A stretch of 64,000 bases of DNA from Spiroplasma kunkelii CR2-3x (GCF_001274875.1 NZ_CP010899.1:310001-374000), one strand, 5' to 3'. Numbered from the stretch's first letter, positions 8,834 to 20,565 are shown. Notes: generated by a model from the letters alone, not told the origin. Numbers and translations are program-made.

Positions 8834-10249
8834 ATGATTGATGGTGCAAAATTATTGTCAACAATTGATGAAATTGTTAGTGAAAAACAAATTAGTCGTG
8901 ATTTAATTTTAGATTCAATTAAAGAAGGAATTAGGAAGGCTTATGAAAAACATTTTGATCCAGAAGCAACAATTATTGTTGAGATTCATCAAAAAACAGG
9001 GCAAATTAAAGTTGAAAAAGAATTAACTGTTGTTAAAAAAGTAGAAGATGATTTATTAGAAATTGGTTTAAATGAAGCCAAAGAAAAATATGGTGAGCAA
9101 ATTACAATTGATGATAAAGTTTATGAACAAGTTAATTCAGAAGAATTTTCACGATTAGCAATTTTCCAAGTTGGCCAAATTATTAAACAACAAATTAAAG
9201 AAGCAGAAAAGGATTCAATTTTTGATGAATATATTATCCAAAAAGGTCACTTAATGACGGGTGTTGTTATTGCTGCTGAAGAAAAATACTTATTAGTTGA
9301 AGTCGAACGAACATTTGCTTATATTCCTCGAAAAAATTTGATTTTTTCTGAACATTTTGAAGTTGGACAACCAATTACTTTTTTAGCAGAAGATGTTGTT
9401 AAATCAAAAAATGCAGGACAAATTATTGGCTCACGAACAAGCAATGATTTTTTATATAGTTTATTAGAACGTGAGATTCCAGAAATTTTTGAGCAAGTAA
9501 TTGAAGTAAAAGCAATTGCTCGTGATCCTGGGCGTCGTAGTAAGATTGCTGTTTATAGTACAAATGAAAATATTGATCCAATTGGTGCTTGTGTTGGTAG
9601 CAAGGGCAGTCGAATTAATAAAGTAACAGCTGAATTACAAGATGAAAAAATTGATATTTGTATTTATAATGATAATAGTCAACAATTTATTATTAACTCA
9701 TTATCACCCGTAAAAGTAATTTCAATTACAACTAATGATGAAGAAAAAGAAGCTGACGTTGTTGTTCCTGATGAGCAATTATCATTAGCAATTGGAAAAG
9801 GTGGAAGTTCTGCAAAATTAGTTGCAAAGTTAACAAAATGAAAACTAAACATTATGAGTTATAGTGAAGCGTTAACGAAACAAGTTGAAATTTTATGAAA
9901 TGGAAATTTAACAACTGATGAACTTAGTGCATTAAAAGTTAAATTAAAAGATAAAATTAAACCAAAAGCCATTGTTGAAACAAATACTGTTGATATAACA
10001 GCCGGTTTACCAGTTGAAGAATTTGAAATTATTGAAGAACAAATGGCTGAAGAAACAATGATTTTAGATGAAGAAAATTATCATGTTGATGATTTAACAG
10101 AATCAACTCCTAAAGTATTAGAAAATGAAATTCAAGAAATTGAAGACAATCTTTCTTATTTTGAGAGTGAACAATTTGAAAATCAAGATGATGATGACGA
10201 TGAAATTAATTATGACGAGTATGATGATTATTATGATCAAGATAAATAA
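8834..10249 (+). CDS. nusA: Transcription termination/antitermination factor NusA
   Basis: 471 aa from ATG 8834 (AAGAAAGGAATG upstream). The N-terminal RNA polymerase-binding domain begins DGAKLLSTIDEIVSEKQISR. S1 domain (GHLMTGVVIAAEEKYLLVEV), KH1 (DPGRRSKIAVYS...IDPIGACVGSKGSRI) and KH2 (PDEQLSLAIGKGGSSAKLV) follow. TGA 9839-9841 encodes Trp. The C-terminus is an acidic tail (about 60 residues rich in Asp/Glu) instead of the longer acidic repeats of Proteobacteria. It binds RNA polymerase and nascent RNA to control pausing and termination. Confidence 0.93.
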
Positions 10250-10268
10250 TTAACTAGGAGGGATATCG

Positions 10269-10544
10269 ATGACAAATCATAAAAAAATTCCCTTACGAAA
10301 ATGTGTTGTTTCACAACAAATGTTACTAAAAAAAGAATTGGTACGAATTGTTAAGACACCAAAAGGGGAAATTATTATTGATCCAACCGGAAAGGCCAAT
10401 GGGCGCGGTGCTTATTTACGACCAACATTAGAGATTTATGAAAAAGCAAAAAAGACTCACGCGCTAGAACGTGCTTTAAAAACAAAGTTAACTGATCAAT
10501 TTTACGAAATGTTATATTGTGAAATTAGTGAAGGTTGAGATTAA
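10269..10544 (+). CDS. rnpM: YlxR/RnpM family RNA-binding protein
   Basis: 91 aa, ending GWD after a TGA Trp codon (10536-10538). Characteristic motifs are PLRKCVVSQQM, ELVRIVKTPKGEIIIDPTGKANGRGAYLRP and ALERALKTK. AGGAGGG (10256-10262) precedes the ATG. In Bacillus the homologue RnpM binds and modulates RNase P RNA. It sits between nusA and ylxQ as expected. Confidence 0.88.
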
Positions 10545-10546
10545 CG

Positions 10547-10858
10547 ATGATAGATCAAAAAGGATATAGTTATCTTGGTCTAGCCAAACGAGGGGGTAAA
10601 CTAATCACAGGGGCTTGTTTGTTAACTGCCATTCAACAAAAAAATGTTTATTTAGTATTAACATTAACAAGCAGTGATGTTGGTGCTACGCAAGCAAAAA
10701 AATATCAACAAAAATGTTTTTATTATAAGATCCCTTATTTTAGTTGCCTTGATTTCAATTTAACCCAACAAGCTTTAGGAACAAATAATGTTAAAATGAT
10801 TGGTATTAGTGACCAACATCTTGCCCAACGGTTGTTGACATTATTAAATAATTCTTAA
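10547..10858 (+). CDS. ylxQ: L7Ae-like ribosomal protein YlxQ
   Basis: 103 aa from ATG 10547, two bases after the rnpM stop. A TTG start at 10535 overlapping rnpM is possible, but ATG is preferred. [32 protein letters not shown] is the L7Ae/L30e fold signature; the C-terminal half carries [16 protein letters not shown]. The family binds kink-turn RNA. Confidence 0.85.
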   Translation: MIDQKGYSYLGLAKRGGKLITGACLLTAIQQKNVYLVLTLTSSDVGATQAKKYQQKCFYYKIPYFSCLDFNLTQQALGTNNVKMIGISDQHLAQRLLTLLNNS

Positions 10859-10881
10859 AATTCAAAAATGAGGAGGGACAG

Positions 10882-12735
10882 ATGAGTAGTAAAAATAACA
10901 AACAAAATAAAAAAACATTAGCTAAAAAACAACGAAATCGTATTCAATCACAATTAAAAACGGTTGAAGCACATGTTACAGAAGGAGTTTTTGTTTATGA
11001 TGAGGCATTAACTATTGCTGAGTTTGCACAAAAAATTAATAAACCCGTTAGTGAAATTATTAAATACTTTTTTAGTAAGGGGATAATGTTAAATCAAAAT
11101 ACTTTTTTAACTGAAGAGCAATTGGGAGAGTTATGTTTAGAATTCGGGTTAGATTTTAAACGTGAAAAATCAGTAACACATGAAAATTTAATTGAAAGTT
11201 TTGAAGTTAATGATGACTCTTCTTCGTTAGAAAAACGACCACCAATTGTCACAATTATGGGCCATGTTGATCATGGGAAAACAACTCTATTAGATACCAT
11301 TCGTAATACGAATGTGGTAAGTAAAGAACATGGGGGAATTACACAACATATTGGGGCTTATCAAATTAAAACGAAACATGGTGAAAAAATTACCTTTGTT
11401 GATACTCCTGGACATGAAGCTTTTACACAAATGCGCGCACGAGGGAGTGCAGTAACAGATATTGTTGTCTTAGTTGTTGCCGCTGATGATGGTGTAATGT
11501 TGCAAACTAAAGAAGCCATTGATCATGCCAAAGCAGCTGACGTACCAATTATTGTTTTTGTTAATAAAATGGATAAAGTTGGAGTAAATTTAGATAATAT
11601 TTTAATGCAATTATCACAAGAAGAATTAACTCCAGAAGAGTGAGGAGGAACAACTCCTTATGTTAAAGGAAGTGCTAAACAAAAACAAGGAATTAATGAA
11701 TTATTAGATACAATTTTATTAATGGCTGATTTAATGGAATTAAAAGCAAATCCAAATCGTTTTGCGTTAGGAACAGTGCTTGAATCACACTTAAATCGTG
11801 GCTTAGGACCAGTTGCAACACTATTGGTGCAATCAGGAACATTGAATATTAAAGATGCCTTAGTTGTTGGTTATACTTTTGGTTATGTTCGTGATTTATC
11901 TGATGAGAGTGGTAAAAAAATTAAATCAGCAGGACCATCAACTCCAGTTATGATTCATGGTTTAAATGAAGTACCAAATGCTGGTGACCGTTTTATGGTT
12001 TTTCGCGATGAAAAATTAGCACGTGAAATTGCTTTAAAACGAAAAACAATTGATACAATGAATAAACGTTATAAAAATCAAAATTTCTCGTTAGAAAGTT
12101 TATCAGCCCAAATTAAAGATGGACAATTAAAACAAATTAATATTATTTTAAAAGCTGATACTCAAGGAACAGTTGAAGCGGTAAAAGCAAATCTATTAAA
12201 AATTAATATTCCAGGTGTAAGAATTAATGTTTTACGAGCAACTGTTGGGGCAATTTCTGAAAGTGATGTAACATTAGGTTTAGCTAGTCAAGCATTTATT
12301 GTTGGTTTTAATGTTCGTCCAACAGCTCATGTTCGGAAAAAAGCCGAAGATGAAGGTGTTGCAATTCGTTTGCATACAATTATTTATAAATTAACTGAAG
12401 AAATAGTTGCCGCAGCGGAAGGAATGTTAGATCCAGAAATGGTTGAAGAAGTGTTAGGGCAAGCGGAAGTACGTCAAATTTTCCGTCATTCTGATATTGG
12501 AACTATTGCTGGTTGTTATGTTATTGATGGTATTATTCCACGAAAATCACGAGTTCGAGTTTTACGTGATGGAGTTATCGTCTATAGTGGTGAATTGGCA
12601 TCATTAAAACATGTTAAAGATGATATTAAAGAAGCCAAAACAGGGGCTGAATGTGGGTTAACAATTAAAAACTATAATGATTTAAAAGAGCAAGATGTTA
12701 TTGAAGCTTATACTGAGAAAGCCTCTACAAAGTAA
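10882..12735 (+). CDS. infB: Translation initiation factor IF-2
   Basis: 617 aa, with TGA 11641-11643 read as Trp. A short basic N-terminus is followed by the IF2_N domain ([25 protein letters not shown]). The GTPase domain has G1 GHVDHGKTT at residue 127, G3 DTPGHE and G4 NKMD. Domains II-IV follow ([32 protein letters not shown]). The N-terminal region is much shorter than in E. coli, as usual for Mollicutes. AGGAGGG precedes the ATG. IF-2 places initiator tRNA on the ribosome. No clear terminator follows. Confidence 0.95.
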
Positions 12736-12767
12736 TGATTTTTTTGGTTGTTTTATGTTATTTTTGG

Positions 12768-12795
12768 TTGTTTTTGGTTAAAAATAATATATAAT
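12768..12795 (+). promoter_or_regulatory. Promoter before the fructose locus
   Basis: TTGTTT, 16-base spacer, TATAAT, ending 16 bases before the first codon of the broken regulator gene. It overlaps two direct copies of TTTTTGGTTG (about 12741-12770). Confidence 0.45.
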
Positions 12796-12811
12796 TACAG
12801 TTGGTAAGAGT

Positions 12812-13358
12812 ATGTTAAAAGAATTGCGATGAGAAAAAATTTTAGCTTGTTTAGATGATCAACAATTAGTATTAGTTAACGACTTAATTAAACAATTGCA
12901 GTTATTACCAACAACAAAATTAAACCAAAAATGTGTCTTTATTTGGATGCTGGTTCACCAACCTTATCATTAATTAAGTTATTACAACCAGCAGATGATT
13001 TAGTAATAATTATTAAATCAATCTTCCATGTAGAACTATTATCTTTAAGAGGATTTAATAATGTTTATGTCTTGGGAGAAAAATATAAAAACCAAACAGG
13101 AAAATTAATTTGTTGAAAAGCCATTACGACTTTACAAAAATATCAAATTGATTGTGCTTTTTTAGGTATGAATATGATTAATAGCCAGGATTTACATTTA
13201 TAAGACTGACCCAGATGAAGCAATGATTAATGATTAAAGCAGAGGTTATTAAAAAAGCAACAAAAAGTTATATTCTTGCTGATTCATAAAAATTTAACAT
13301 TAAATTATTAGTAAAATTCGCTTCTCGTTTGGAAGTTAAAATTATTACAAGTTCATAG
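12812..13358 (+). pseudogene. fruR: Broken DeoR-family regulator (fruR-like)
   Basis: ATG 12812 starts MLKELRWEKILACLDDQQLV, the DeoR N-terminus. After about 35 residues the helix-turn-helix and linker are lost by an internal deletion, and the frame shifts to the effector domain: LYLDAGSPTLSLIKLLQPADDLVIIIKSIFHVELL, then NNVYVLGEKYKNQTG and KAITTLQKYQIDCAFLGMN. Stops and shifts follow near 13201-13236 and at 13287-13289, with a remnant KFNIK...VKFASRLEVKIITSS up to TAG 13356-13358. It lies 23 bases before fruA, so it presumably once repressed the operon in response to a sugar phosphate. With no complete DNA-binding domain it cannot do so now. Confidence 0.8.
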
Positions 13359-13381
13359 AAAGGATCAAAAGATAAAAAAAT

Positions 13382-15445
13382 ATGAAAATAATTGATTATT
13401 TTACTGAAGCAACAACCTTTTTAAAAACTTCTGCGACAGATAAAGCTGAAGTCTTTTCAACATTAGCAACAGCATTAGTTAACAATGAAACAGTTACTGA
13501 TTCAGCAAAGCTAATTAAATCTTTAGAAAAACGTGAAACAGAAGGTCCAACGGGAGTTGGTGATGGTTTAGCAATTCCCCACTGTTCAAGCAGTAGTGTT
13601 ATCAAACCATCAATTGCAATTATGACATTAGAAAAGGCAGTTGATTGACAAAGTTTAGATAACAAACCAGTTGATATCATTTTTATGATTACTACGCCAG
13701 AACAAGGAGGAGAACAACATTTACAAGCACTAGCAAAATTAGCTAGTTTTTTAGGAAAAAGTGAAGTTGTAACCCAAATTCGTGCGGCCAAAAATTTTGC
13801 TGATATTCTTAAAGCATTTATTGAACCAGTTACTGACCACGATAAAATGAAAACCGATGGTCACTATGATGTTATTGGTATTACAGCTTGTCCAACTGGA
13901 ATTGCCCATACTTATATGGCAAAAGAAAAACTGGAAGAAGCAGCAAAGGCAATAGGCTTAACAATTAAAGTTGAAACGCAAGGGCGTAGCGGTAATGAAA
14001 ATGTCTTAACAGCAACCGATATTGCTAATTCAAAAGCAATTATTCTTGGTATTGATAAAAAAATTACGGGAATGGATCGTTTTAAAGGTGTTTCATATTT
14101 AGAAACAAGTACAAAAAATGTTATTTACAATGGTCCTAATGTTATTCAAGATGCTTTGAATGATAAACATTTAACAATTGGCAAAGGTGGCAAAGGTGGT
14201 AACGATGAAGTTGGTGAATTAAGTTTAAAAAACTTTAAAGATGTAATAAAAAACCTCTTAGGAGGAGTTTCACGAATGTTACCATTTGTGGTTGCTGGAG
14301 GAATTATTTTAGGAATTGGTTTTTTATTAGATTCAGGTAAAACAGGAAAAGATTTTGGGGTAACTCGTGATGTTGCTGCATGATTTTCGGGATTAGGAAA
14401 AGTAATCTTTGCTATGATGATCCCAATTTTAGGTGCTTATGTATGTTACTCGATTGTGGGACCACAAGGATTATTACCAGGGATGATAGCAGGATTAATT
14501 GCTAATGCTCCTGGAATGTTATATGATGCAGAAAATAAAACAGGATGAGCAAATACATGAGGGCGATTATTTCCTGATTCAATTTTAAACTTTAACTCAG
14601 GATTTTTTGGAGCCTTAATTGGTGGTTATCTTGTTGCCTTTGCTGTATATGGATGCCAAAAAGGATTTGCTCAGTTCCACCCATCACTACGAGGGGTTCG
14701 TGATATTGTATTAATCCCTGTTCTAACAGCTTTAGCAGCAGGAGTCTTAATGTTTAGTTTAAATATCCCACTAGGATATTTAAACTACGGTTTAAGTTTA
14801 GGTTTAAAAGCAATTTCTGATTATAATTTAAATGCTTTAATTGGAATTATTATTGGTTTAATGATGGCTGCTGATATGGGTGGACCAATTAATAAAGCTG
14901 CCTATGTCTTTGGAACTTTGACAATTGATTCTACACAAACAGCTTATGAAGGAATTCGTTCAACAAATGGGGGAACAGTCTTTATGGCTTGTGCAATGTT
15001 AGCAGGAATGGTACCACCATTAGCATTAGCCCTATGTACAAGAATGTTTAAAAAATATTGAACAAAAAAAGAGGTTGAGCAAGGAAATACTAACTATTTC
15101 TTAGCCGCATGTTTTATTACCGAAGGGGCAATTCCATTTGCTGTTGCTGACTCAAAACGAACAATTCCATCAATTATGGCCGGAAGTGCTATTACTGGTG
15201 CAATTGTTAGTGGTTTTGGTGTAACATTAGCAGCACCCCACGGGGGAGTTTTTGTTTTTCCGCTATTGCAAATTCAAGATAATGGTAAAAATTGATTTAG
15301 TATTTCTAATCATGGTGCTTCAATTGGGGTAGCAGTCTTAATTTCAGTTATTGCACTAATTATTGGAAGCTTTATTAGTGCCTTGATTCTTGGATTTTGA
15401 AGAATGCATGATGTTAAAAATAATAAAATTACTTTAGCAATTTAA
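13382..15445 (+). CDS. fruA: PTS fructose-specific EIIABC
   Basis: 687 aa, with several TGA Trp codons. EIIA (1-145) carries the phospho-His H67 in GLAIPHC. EIIB (about 160-260) carries C170 in ITACPTGIAHTYMA. EIIC (about 290-685) begins GVSRMLPFVVAGGIILGIGF, has about ten hydrophobic segments, and includes the GPINKAAYVFG and EGAIPFAVAD motifs. It takes up fructose as fructose-1-phosphate at the cell membrane. AAAGGATC precedes ATG 13382. fruK follows after a terminator. Confidence 0.95.
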
Positions 15446-15455
15446 TTTAAAAAGT

Positions 15456-15480
15456 AAAAACCCAACTCATTGGGTTTTTA
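15456..15480 (+). terminator. Rho-independent terminator after fruA
   Basis: Stem AAAAACCCAA / TTGGGTTTTT with a 4-base loop. It stands between fruA and fruK and may reduce read-through to fruK. Confidence 0.75.
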
Positions 15481-15515
15481 TAATACTAAAATAAAAAAGG
15501 AAGGAATACAAAAAA

Positions 15516-16448
15516 ATGATTTATACATTAACATTAAATCCCGCAATTGACCAAGTTATTGAAGTTCCTAATTTCCAGGTAGGAAAAACTAATAAAGCGA
15601 TTAGTGAGTATGAAGTAATTGGTGGCAAAGGAATTAATGTTGCCATAATGTTGCAACATTTAGGATATTCAACTACAGCATTAGGCTTTTTGGGGCGTGA
15701 TAATAAGGAAATGTTTGAATATTATTTGATAGAGCAAAAGGTTGGTGCTTGTTTTCATGAAGTTAATGGTAAAAACCGAACTAATATAAAAATTAAAAGT
15801 TTAGAAATAAAACAAGAAACAGAATTAAATGGTCTTTCTTTTTATGTTAGTGCTGATGATGTTATGGCACTGTTAACAATTCTTAAAACAGAATTAACCA
15901 AAAATGATTGTTTAATTATTTCTGGTTCATTACCACGCAATTGTCCATCTGATTTATATCAAACAATTAGTACTTACTGTGATGAAAATGAAATCTTATT
16001 TGTTGTTGATGCAACAAAGGATGTTTTATTATCAACTTTATCAGCTAAACCATTCTTAATTAAACCAAATTTAGCGGAATTAAATGAACTATTTGAAACA
16101 AATTACCAATTTACTCAAAAAGTAGAAATTGTTGCTTTAGGAAAAAGATTGCAAGAACAAGGGGTACAAAATGTTTTAATTAGTAGTGGTAAGGATGGTA
16201 GTATCTTAATTACTACAACAAATGTTTATGTTGGTAATACTGCAACAGGACAATTAATTAATTCAGTTGGCGCTGGTGATTCAATGGTTGCTGGATTTGT
16301 TGGAGCATATTTAGCAACAAATGATTATCAAGAAGCAATGTTAACTGGTATTTGTGCTGGATCAGCGACATCATTTAGTCAAGGGATTGCTGACAAATTG
16401 TTAGTGGAAAGTTTAAAACAACAAATCAAAATTAGTACTTTTAGATAA
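15516..16448 (+). CDS. fruK: 1-phosphofructokinase
   Basis: 310 aa, PfkB family. N-terminus IYTLTLNPAIDQVIEV; GGKGINVAIMLQHLG substrate loop; C-terminal NSVGAGDSMVAGFVGAYL with the catalytic Asp of GAGD. It converts fructose-1-phosphate made by FruA to fructose-1,6-bisphosphate for glycolysis. AAGGAAGG precedes the ATG. The length is normal for the family. Confidence 0.92.
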   Translation: MIYTLTLNPAIDQVIEVPNFQVGKTNKAISEYEVIGGKGINVAIMLQHLGYSTTALGFLGRDNKEMFEYYLIEQKVGACFHEVNGKNRTNIKIKSLEIKQETELNGLSFYVSADDVMALLTILKTELTKNDCLIISGSLPRNCPSDLYQTISTYCDENEILFVVDATKDVLLSTLSAKPFLIKPNLAELNELFETNYQFTQKVEIVALGKRLQEQGVQNVLISSGKDGSILITTTNVYVGNTATGQLINSVGAGDSMVAGFVGAYLATNDYQEAMLTGICAGSATSFSQGIADKLLVESLKQQIKISTFR

Positions 16449-16479
16449 AAAAATGATATTTAAGAATATCATTTTTTTA
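16449..16479 (+). terminator. Rho-independent terminator after fruK
   Basis: Stem AAAAATGATATT / AATATCATTTTT with a 4-base loop and T run. The following 285 bases (16480-16764) hold no gene I can support. Confidence 0.75.
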
Positions 16480-16764
16480 TTTTATATAATATTCCATTAA
16501 ATAAAATATTTTCATTTTAACTTTATCGTAAATAAAGCGTAATTTGTCAAATTATACCATTTTCAAGAAAAAATATTCCATTTTATACTCTCCAAAGAAG
16601 TATTATAATTGATCTTAGGAAAGTAAAATTCTCAATTCGAACAATTTTTGATATCATAAATATTCATTAACAAGATTTAAAAAGATATATTTTGGGCATA
16701 AACCATAATTGCAACAGCAATGAACAATAATAAGGAAGAATTTACTTTAAAATATGATTATTTT

Positions 16765-17195
16765 ATGGCAATTATATTAGAAGACAAAGCTATTAGTAAA
16801 AAATACCATCAAAAATTTGTTTTAAAAGATGTTAATTTAATAATTCATCAACATGGAAAAAGTGGTTTAATTGGTGCTAATGGAAGTGGTAAAACAACAT
16901 TAAGCGAGATTATTGCTGGTGTCCGAAAGCCTAATAATGGTGAAATTATTTATCAACCAAATTTAACCATTGGAATGCAGTTTAAAAATTTCCAATATCC
17001 ACTTGGGTTAACAATAATGGATATTATTAAATATTATTGTAAAGTATTTCAGTTATCTTTCTAACAGGATTAAATTAAACAATTAATTAGAACTTATCAG
17101 TTAACAGAAGTTGTTAAAAAAAGATTGTTAAATTATCAGGAGATCAGCAAATAATAACCGAATTAGCAAAAGTTTACTATGATTGATGTGACTTT
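16765..17195 (+). pseudogene. ABC transporter ATPase, N-terminal remnant
   Basis: From ATG 16765 the frame gives about 100 residues with Walker A (GLIGANGSGKTTLSEIIAG) and a Q-loop-like stretch (TIGMQFKNFQYP), then stops at TAA 17062-17064. Further coding sense continues in shifted frames (IKQLIRTYQLTEVVKKRL; KLSGDQQIITELAKVYYD), the latter a degenerate LSGGQ signature. Walker B is absent. An upstream ATG (16720) in the same frame is open, but its residues do not look like the family. Confidence 0.7.
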
Positions 17196-17440
17196 AGTTA
17201 TTAATAATCCTAACATTGATCAATTATATAAAATTAAACATAAAATTTTATTTGAAGTTCATATAAAAGAAAAAGAGCGTTTTTCCAGCATTATCTTCTA
17301 AAATTGTTCAAATTTTAATATCTGATATCATTTTTCGAAGTTTATTAAAAATTAATCCAAATTTGGAAAATAAGATTAACACAACTAACGCAATTACAGA
17401 ATACTACAATAAAAGTTCTAATAAAAATAAAGACCTCTTA
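17180..17440 (+). pseudogene. Fragment resembling the C-terminal SIS end of an RpiR-type regulator
   Basis: Two short open pieces: IDVTLVINNPNIDQLYKIK with HIKEKERF, then in another frame ALSSKIVQILISDIIFRSLLKINPNL. The segment L-S-S-K-I-V-Q-x-L-I-x-D-I-I-F is typical of the last helix region of MurR/RpiR sugar-phosphate regulators. There is no helix-turn-helix domain and no start. A remnant only, with moderate family certainty. Confidence 0.35.
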
Positions 17441-17872
17441 ATTAAAATAGTCTTTATTTTGTTCATTTTCAAACATCTCTTTTGTATAGTTAAAGACACT
17501 ACCATACTTTTGAAGAATATCAGTTACTGCTGAATCAGCTTTATTTTTTTCTGCTAATAAATAGGATAACCCGCTCACAAAAACGTTCAATTTATTCCAT
17601 ATTGTGTGATACGAACAACATTGCTCGTTGATTAGTAATAATATTTTGTTCTAAAAATTGATAGTTTCTTTAACTGCAATATCTAAGCCAGTTGAAACTT
17701 CATCCAAAATTACTAATTATGGCTGATGAATAACTGAAAATGAAATGTTTAACCGTATTTTACTAGTAAATAGAATAGGATTTTGAATAATTTGTTCAAT
17801 AACTGATAGTTCAGTATCAGTCAAAGTATTTTTATCATATGTTAACACAGACAACATAGAAACTCTTTTCAT
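17438..17872 (-). pseudogene. ABC transporter ATPase, C-terminal remnant
   Basis: On the minus strand, after a doubtful start (ATG 17872) and a TAA, the text reads LVILDEVSTGLDIAVKE (Walker B and D-loop), then after a frameshift LFVSHNMEXIERFCERV (H-loop) and GSVFNYTKEMFENEQNK to TAA 17438-17440. It points opposite to the N-terminal remnant at 16765, so the two are not halves of one simply broken gene unless an inversion occurred. Confidence 0.6.
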
Positions 17873-18092
17873 TAACCTCATTATGAAAATTATTTTAATA
17901 ATATCAACTAATTCTATTTTACAACATATTATGCGAATAATAAAGTGGAAAATAATTTGTTAATTTAATAAAAAATGCAAATTATGCATATTTTTAACAA
18001 AATTATTCTATAATATAACTATAAAATAATGAAAATTTATATAAAAATCAAAATGTAAGGCAGTTATTTTAATAGAAAGAGTAAAAAAGACA

Positions 18093-18341
18093 ATGATTCT
18101 AAGTTTATCGCCACAACATATTACATATTTATTAATTTTAATTTTTGGAATTATCGTGGGGACAATATTGTTAATTATTTGAATTTTCCAAAAGAAACGA
18201 TTAGATAATAGCGGAGATTATTATTCTAAAAATAATAAAAATTTAGATTTATGAAATTATATTAAACGTAATATTGCGTTATATAGTGCTTTTTTTTGTT
18301 ATGTTATTAGTATTTCCGCTCTTTTTTTATTCGTTTTATAA
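18093..18341 (+). CDS. Small two-helix membrane protein, unknown
   Basis: 82 aa, two TGA codons read as Trp. AGAAAGAG lies before ATG 18093, and a TATAAT box (18009-18014) lies about 80 bases upstream. A hydrophobic N-terminal helix (residues about 10-33), a polar middle with KKRLDNSGDYYSKNN, and a second C-terminal helix (about 63-82) are visible. I do not recognise a family. It stands directly before the ptsG promoter. Confidence 0.5.
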
Positions 18342-18392
18342 AATTATCATTATTTTAAAAAAATAAAAGAACTTTAATTTGTAGTAATTAAC

Positions 18393-18421
18393 CTAACTTT
18401 AAGTTAGTTAAATTCTATAAT
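18393..18421 (+). promoter_or_regulatory. ptsG promoter with palindromic operator-like site
   Basis: TATAAT at 18416-18421. The -35 region (about 18393-18398) is covered by an odd palindrome, CTAACTT-T-AAGTTAG (18393-18407). A regulator binding there would block RNA polymerase; none is identified. Confidence 0.4.
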
Positions 18422-18466
18422 TATTTAGGAAATATTAATTTATTATTTTAAAAGGAGAAATCAAAA

Positions 18467-20551
18467 ATGAGTGAGAAAGCCAAGCTTAAACCTTTTATGT
18501 CAAAGGTTTGATGAAAACAATCAAATCAAAGGACAATGGGGACTTTAAGTAAATTAAGTAAAGCATTTCTGTTACCAATTGCGTTGTTACCAATTGCTGG
18601 AATTTTCTTAGGAGTTGGTGCGACTATTTCATCAAAAGTTGATCCTGCTTCAGCAGCTTGATACTTTGGAAATTTTTTAAATAAAATGGGAGATATTGCC
18701 TTTGGTAATTTGCCAGTATTATTTTGTATTTCTGTTGCAATGGCCTATACGGAGGATGCTGGAGTAGCAGCATTGACTTCAGTGGTCGGGTTTTTAGTTT
18801 TTAATGTAATTCAGTTGTCATTATTAAATGAGGCATATGCTCATATTCAATATGTTGTTAATATTGAGGGTGGTGCTTCACCAATTATGGGATTAACTGT
18901 TGATGGTGTAACATCAGTCACTCCAACTTTACTAACGGGTGAACAATTATTAAAATGAATGAGAACCAGTGATATTTATAAAGAATTAGTCAAAGGGAAT
19001 GTTATTGTCACAATTGTTAGTTCATCACGAGTAACTAATCAATTTAACTTGTTATTTTACACTGGTCAAACATGAGCAGTTCAAAATAAATTATTAACTT
19101 CTAATTTAGGAATTAATTCATTAAATACTGGTGTTTTTGGAGGGATTTTTGTTGGAGCGATTGCAGCTTTCGCTTATAATCGTTTTCATAAAACACAATT
19201 ACCTTCAGCGTTAAGTTTTTTTAGTGGGACAAAATTAGTTCCAATTATTATATTTATGGCAGTAATTCCATTAGCTTTTATTTTTATGATTATTTGACCA
19301 TTAATTGGAACTGGGCTAGCATGATTTGGAAATAACTCAGGAAAATTACCAGTAGGGTTAGATTCTTTAATCTTTGAAATTTTTGAGCGATCATTAGTGC
19401 CATTTGGGTTACATCATGTGTTTTATTCACCATTATGATGAACACAAGCCGGGGGAAGTATGGCAGATTTAATCGCTAATGTTTCAAAAGACTCTTTAAA
19501 TTATATGGTTTTTATTAAAGATTTACAAGGAGCTGGTTATATTGATGCTAATATTGATTTAAGTACAATTACAGTTGGAGCAGCACAAGCAGCAATTACT
19601 AGTTGAGTATCAGAACTAAATGCTTCAACAATAGCAGCAGTTGGTGATCAAACAATTATGTATAAAGTTATTGCTGATCCAAAAATTACCTTTACAATGG
19701 TTCAACATATGGGGTTAAATTTAGGACGATTCCAAAGTGGGAAGTTCCCATTTATGATGTTTGGATTACCAGCAGCAGCAGCAGGAATGTACTTTAGTGT
19801 TTCAAAAGAAAATCGAAAACAAGTAATGGGAATTTACTTTTCAGCAGCCTTTACTTGCTTCTTAACAGGAATTACAGAACCAATTGAATTTACTTTCTTA
19901 TTTGTAGCACCATGGTTATTTTATGGTGTTCATATGCCATTATGTGCAATTTCATTTATGTTAATGGGATTATTACATGTGCATACATCAATGACTGTTT
20001 CAGGTGGATTTATTGACTTTATTGTCTTTGGTATTATTCCATTTGTTGGTGGAAAAGGAACAAACTTCTATTGAATTCTTGCAGTTGGAATTCCATATAT
20101 TGGAATTTATTTTGCAACTTTTTACTTCGCAATTAAATATGGGAAAGTTCAAATTCCTGGTCTTGATGGTATCACAAAACTATATACTAAAGCTGATTTT
20201 AAAGCAAAAAAAGGCACTAATGAAACAACTTCATCAGCACCAGCAAAGGGTGATGCGGCAAAAAGAGAAAAGGCACGTAAAATTATTGAATTTTTAGGTG
20301 GTGCTGATAATATTACGGCAGTTGATTCATGTGCATCACGTTTACGAATTACAGTTGTTGATAGTAAATTTGTCAATCAAGATGGAATTAAAAAATTAGG
20401 TGGCAGCACCGGAATGCTTATTCGTGGTCAATCGGTTCAAATTATTTATGGTGGAGAACAAGAAGTAATTAAACCGTATATGCGTGAATTATTAGCTGAA
20501 ATGCGTAATAATAAAGAGGCGGCCGAATTTTTAAATTCAAAACAGGGTTAA
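18467..20551 (+). CDS. ptsG: PTS glucose-specific EIICB
   Basis: 694 aa. EIIC comes first ([57 protein letters not shown]), with about ten hydrophobic segments and an inserted hydrophilic stretch near residues 335-400. EIIB is at the C-terminus with the phospho-Cys C622 in [12 protein letters not shown]. No EIIA domain is fused, so a separate EIIA (Crr) must serve it. AAGGAG precedes ATG 18467. It imports and phosphorylates glucose; an N-acetylglucosamine or other glucose-family substrate is less likely but not excluded. Confidence 0.88.
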
Positions 20552-20565
20552 AATTAAATAGATAT

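Noticed and set aside
13396..13791. Long minus-strand ORF inside fruA
   Set aside because: Complete overlap with the well-supported EIIA domain of fruA; composition is that of an antisense shadow.
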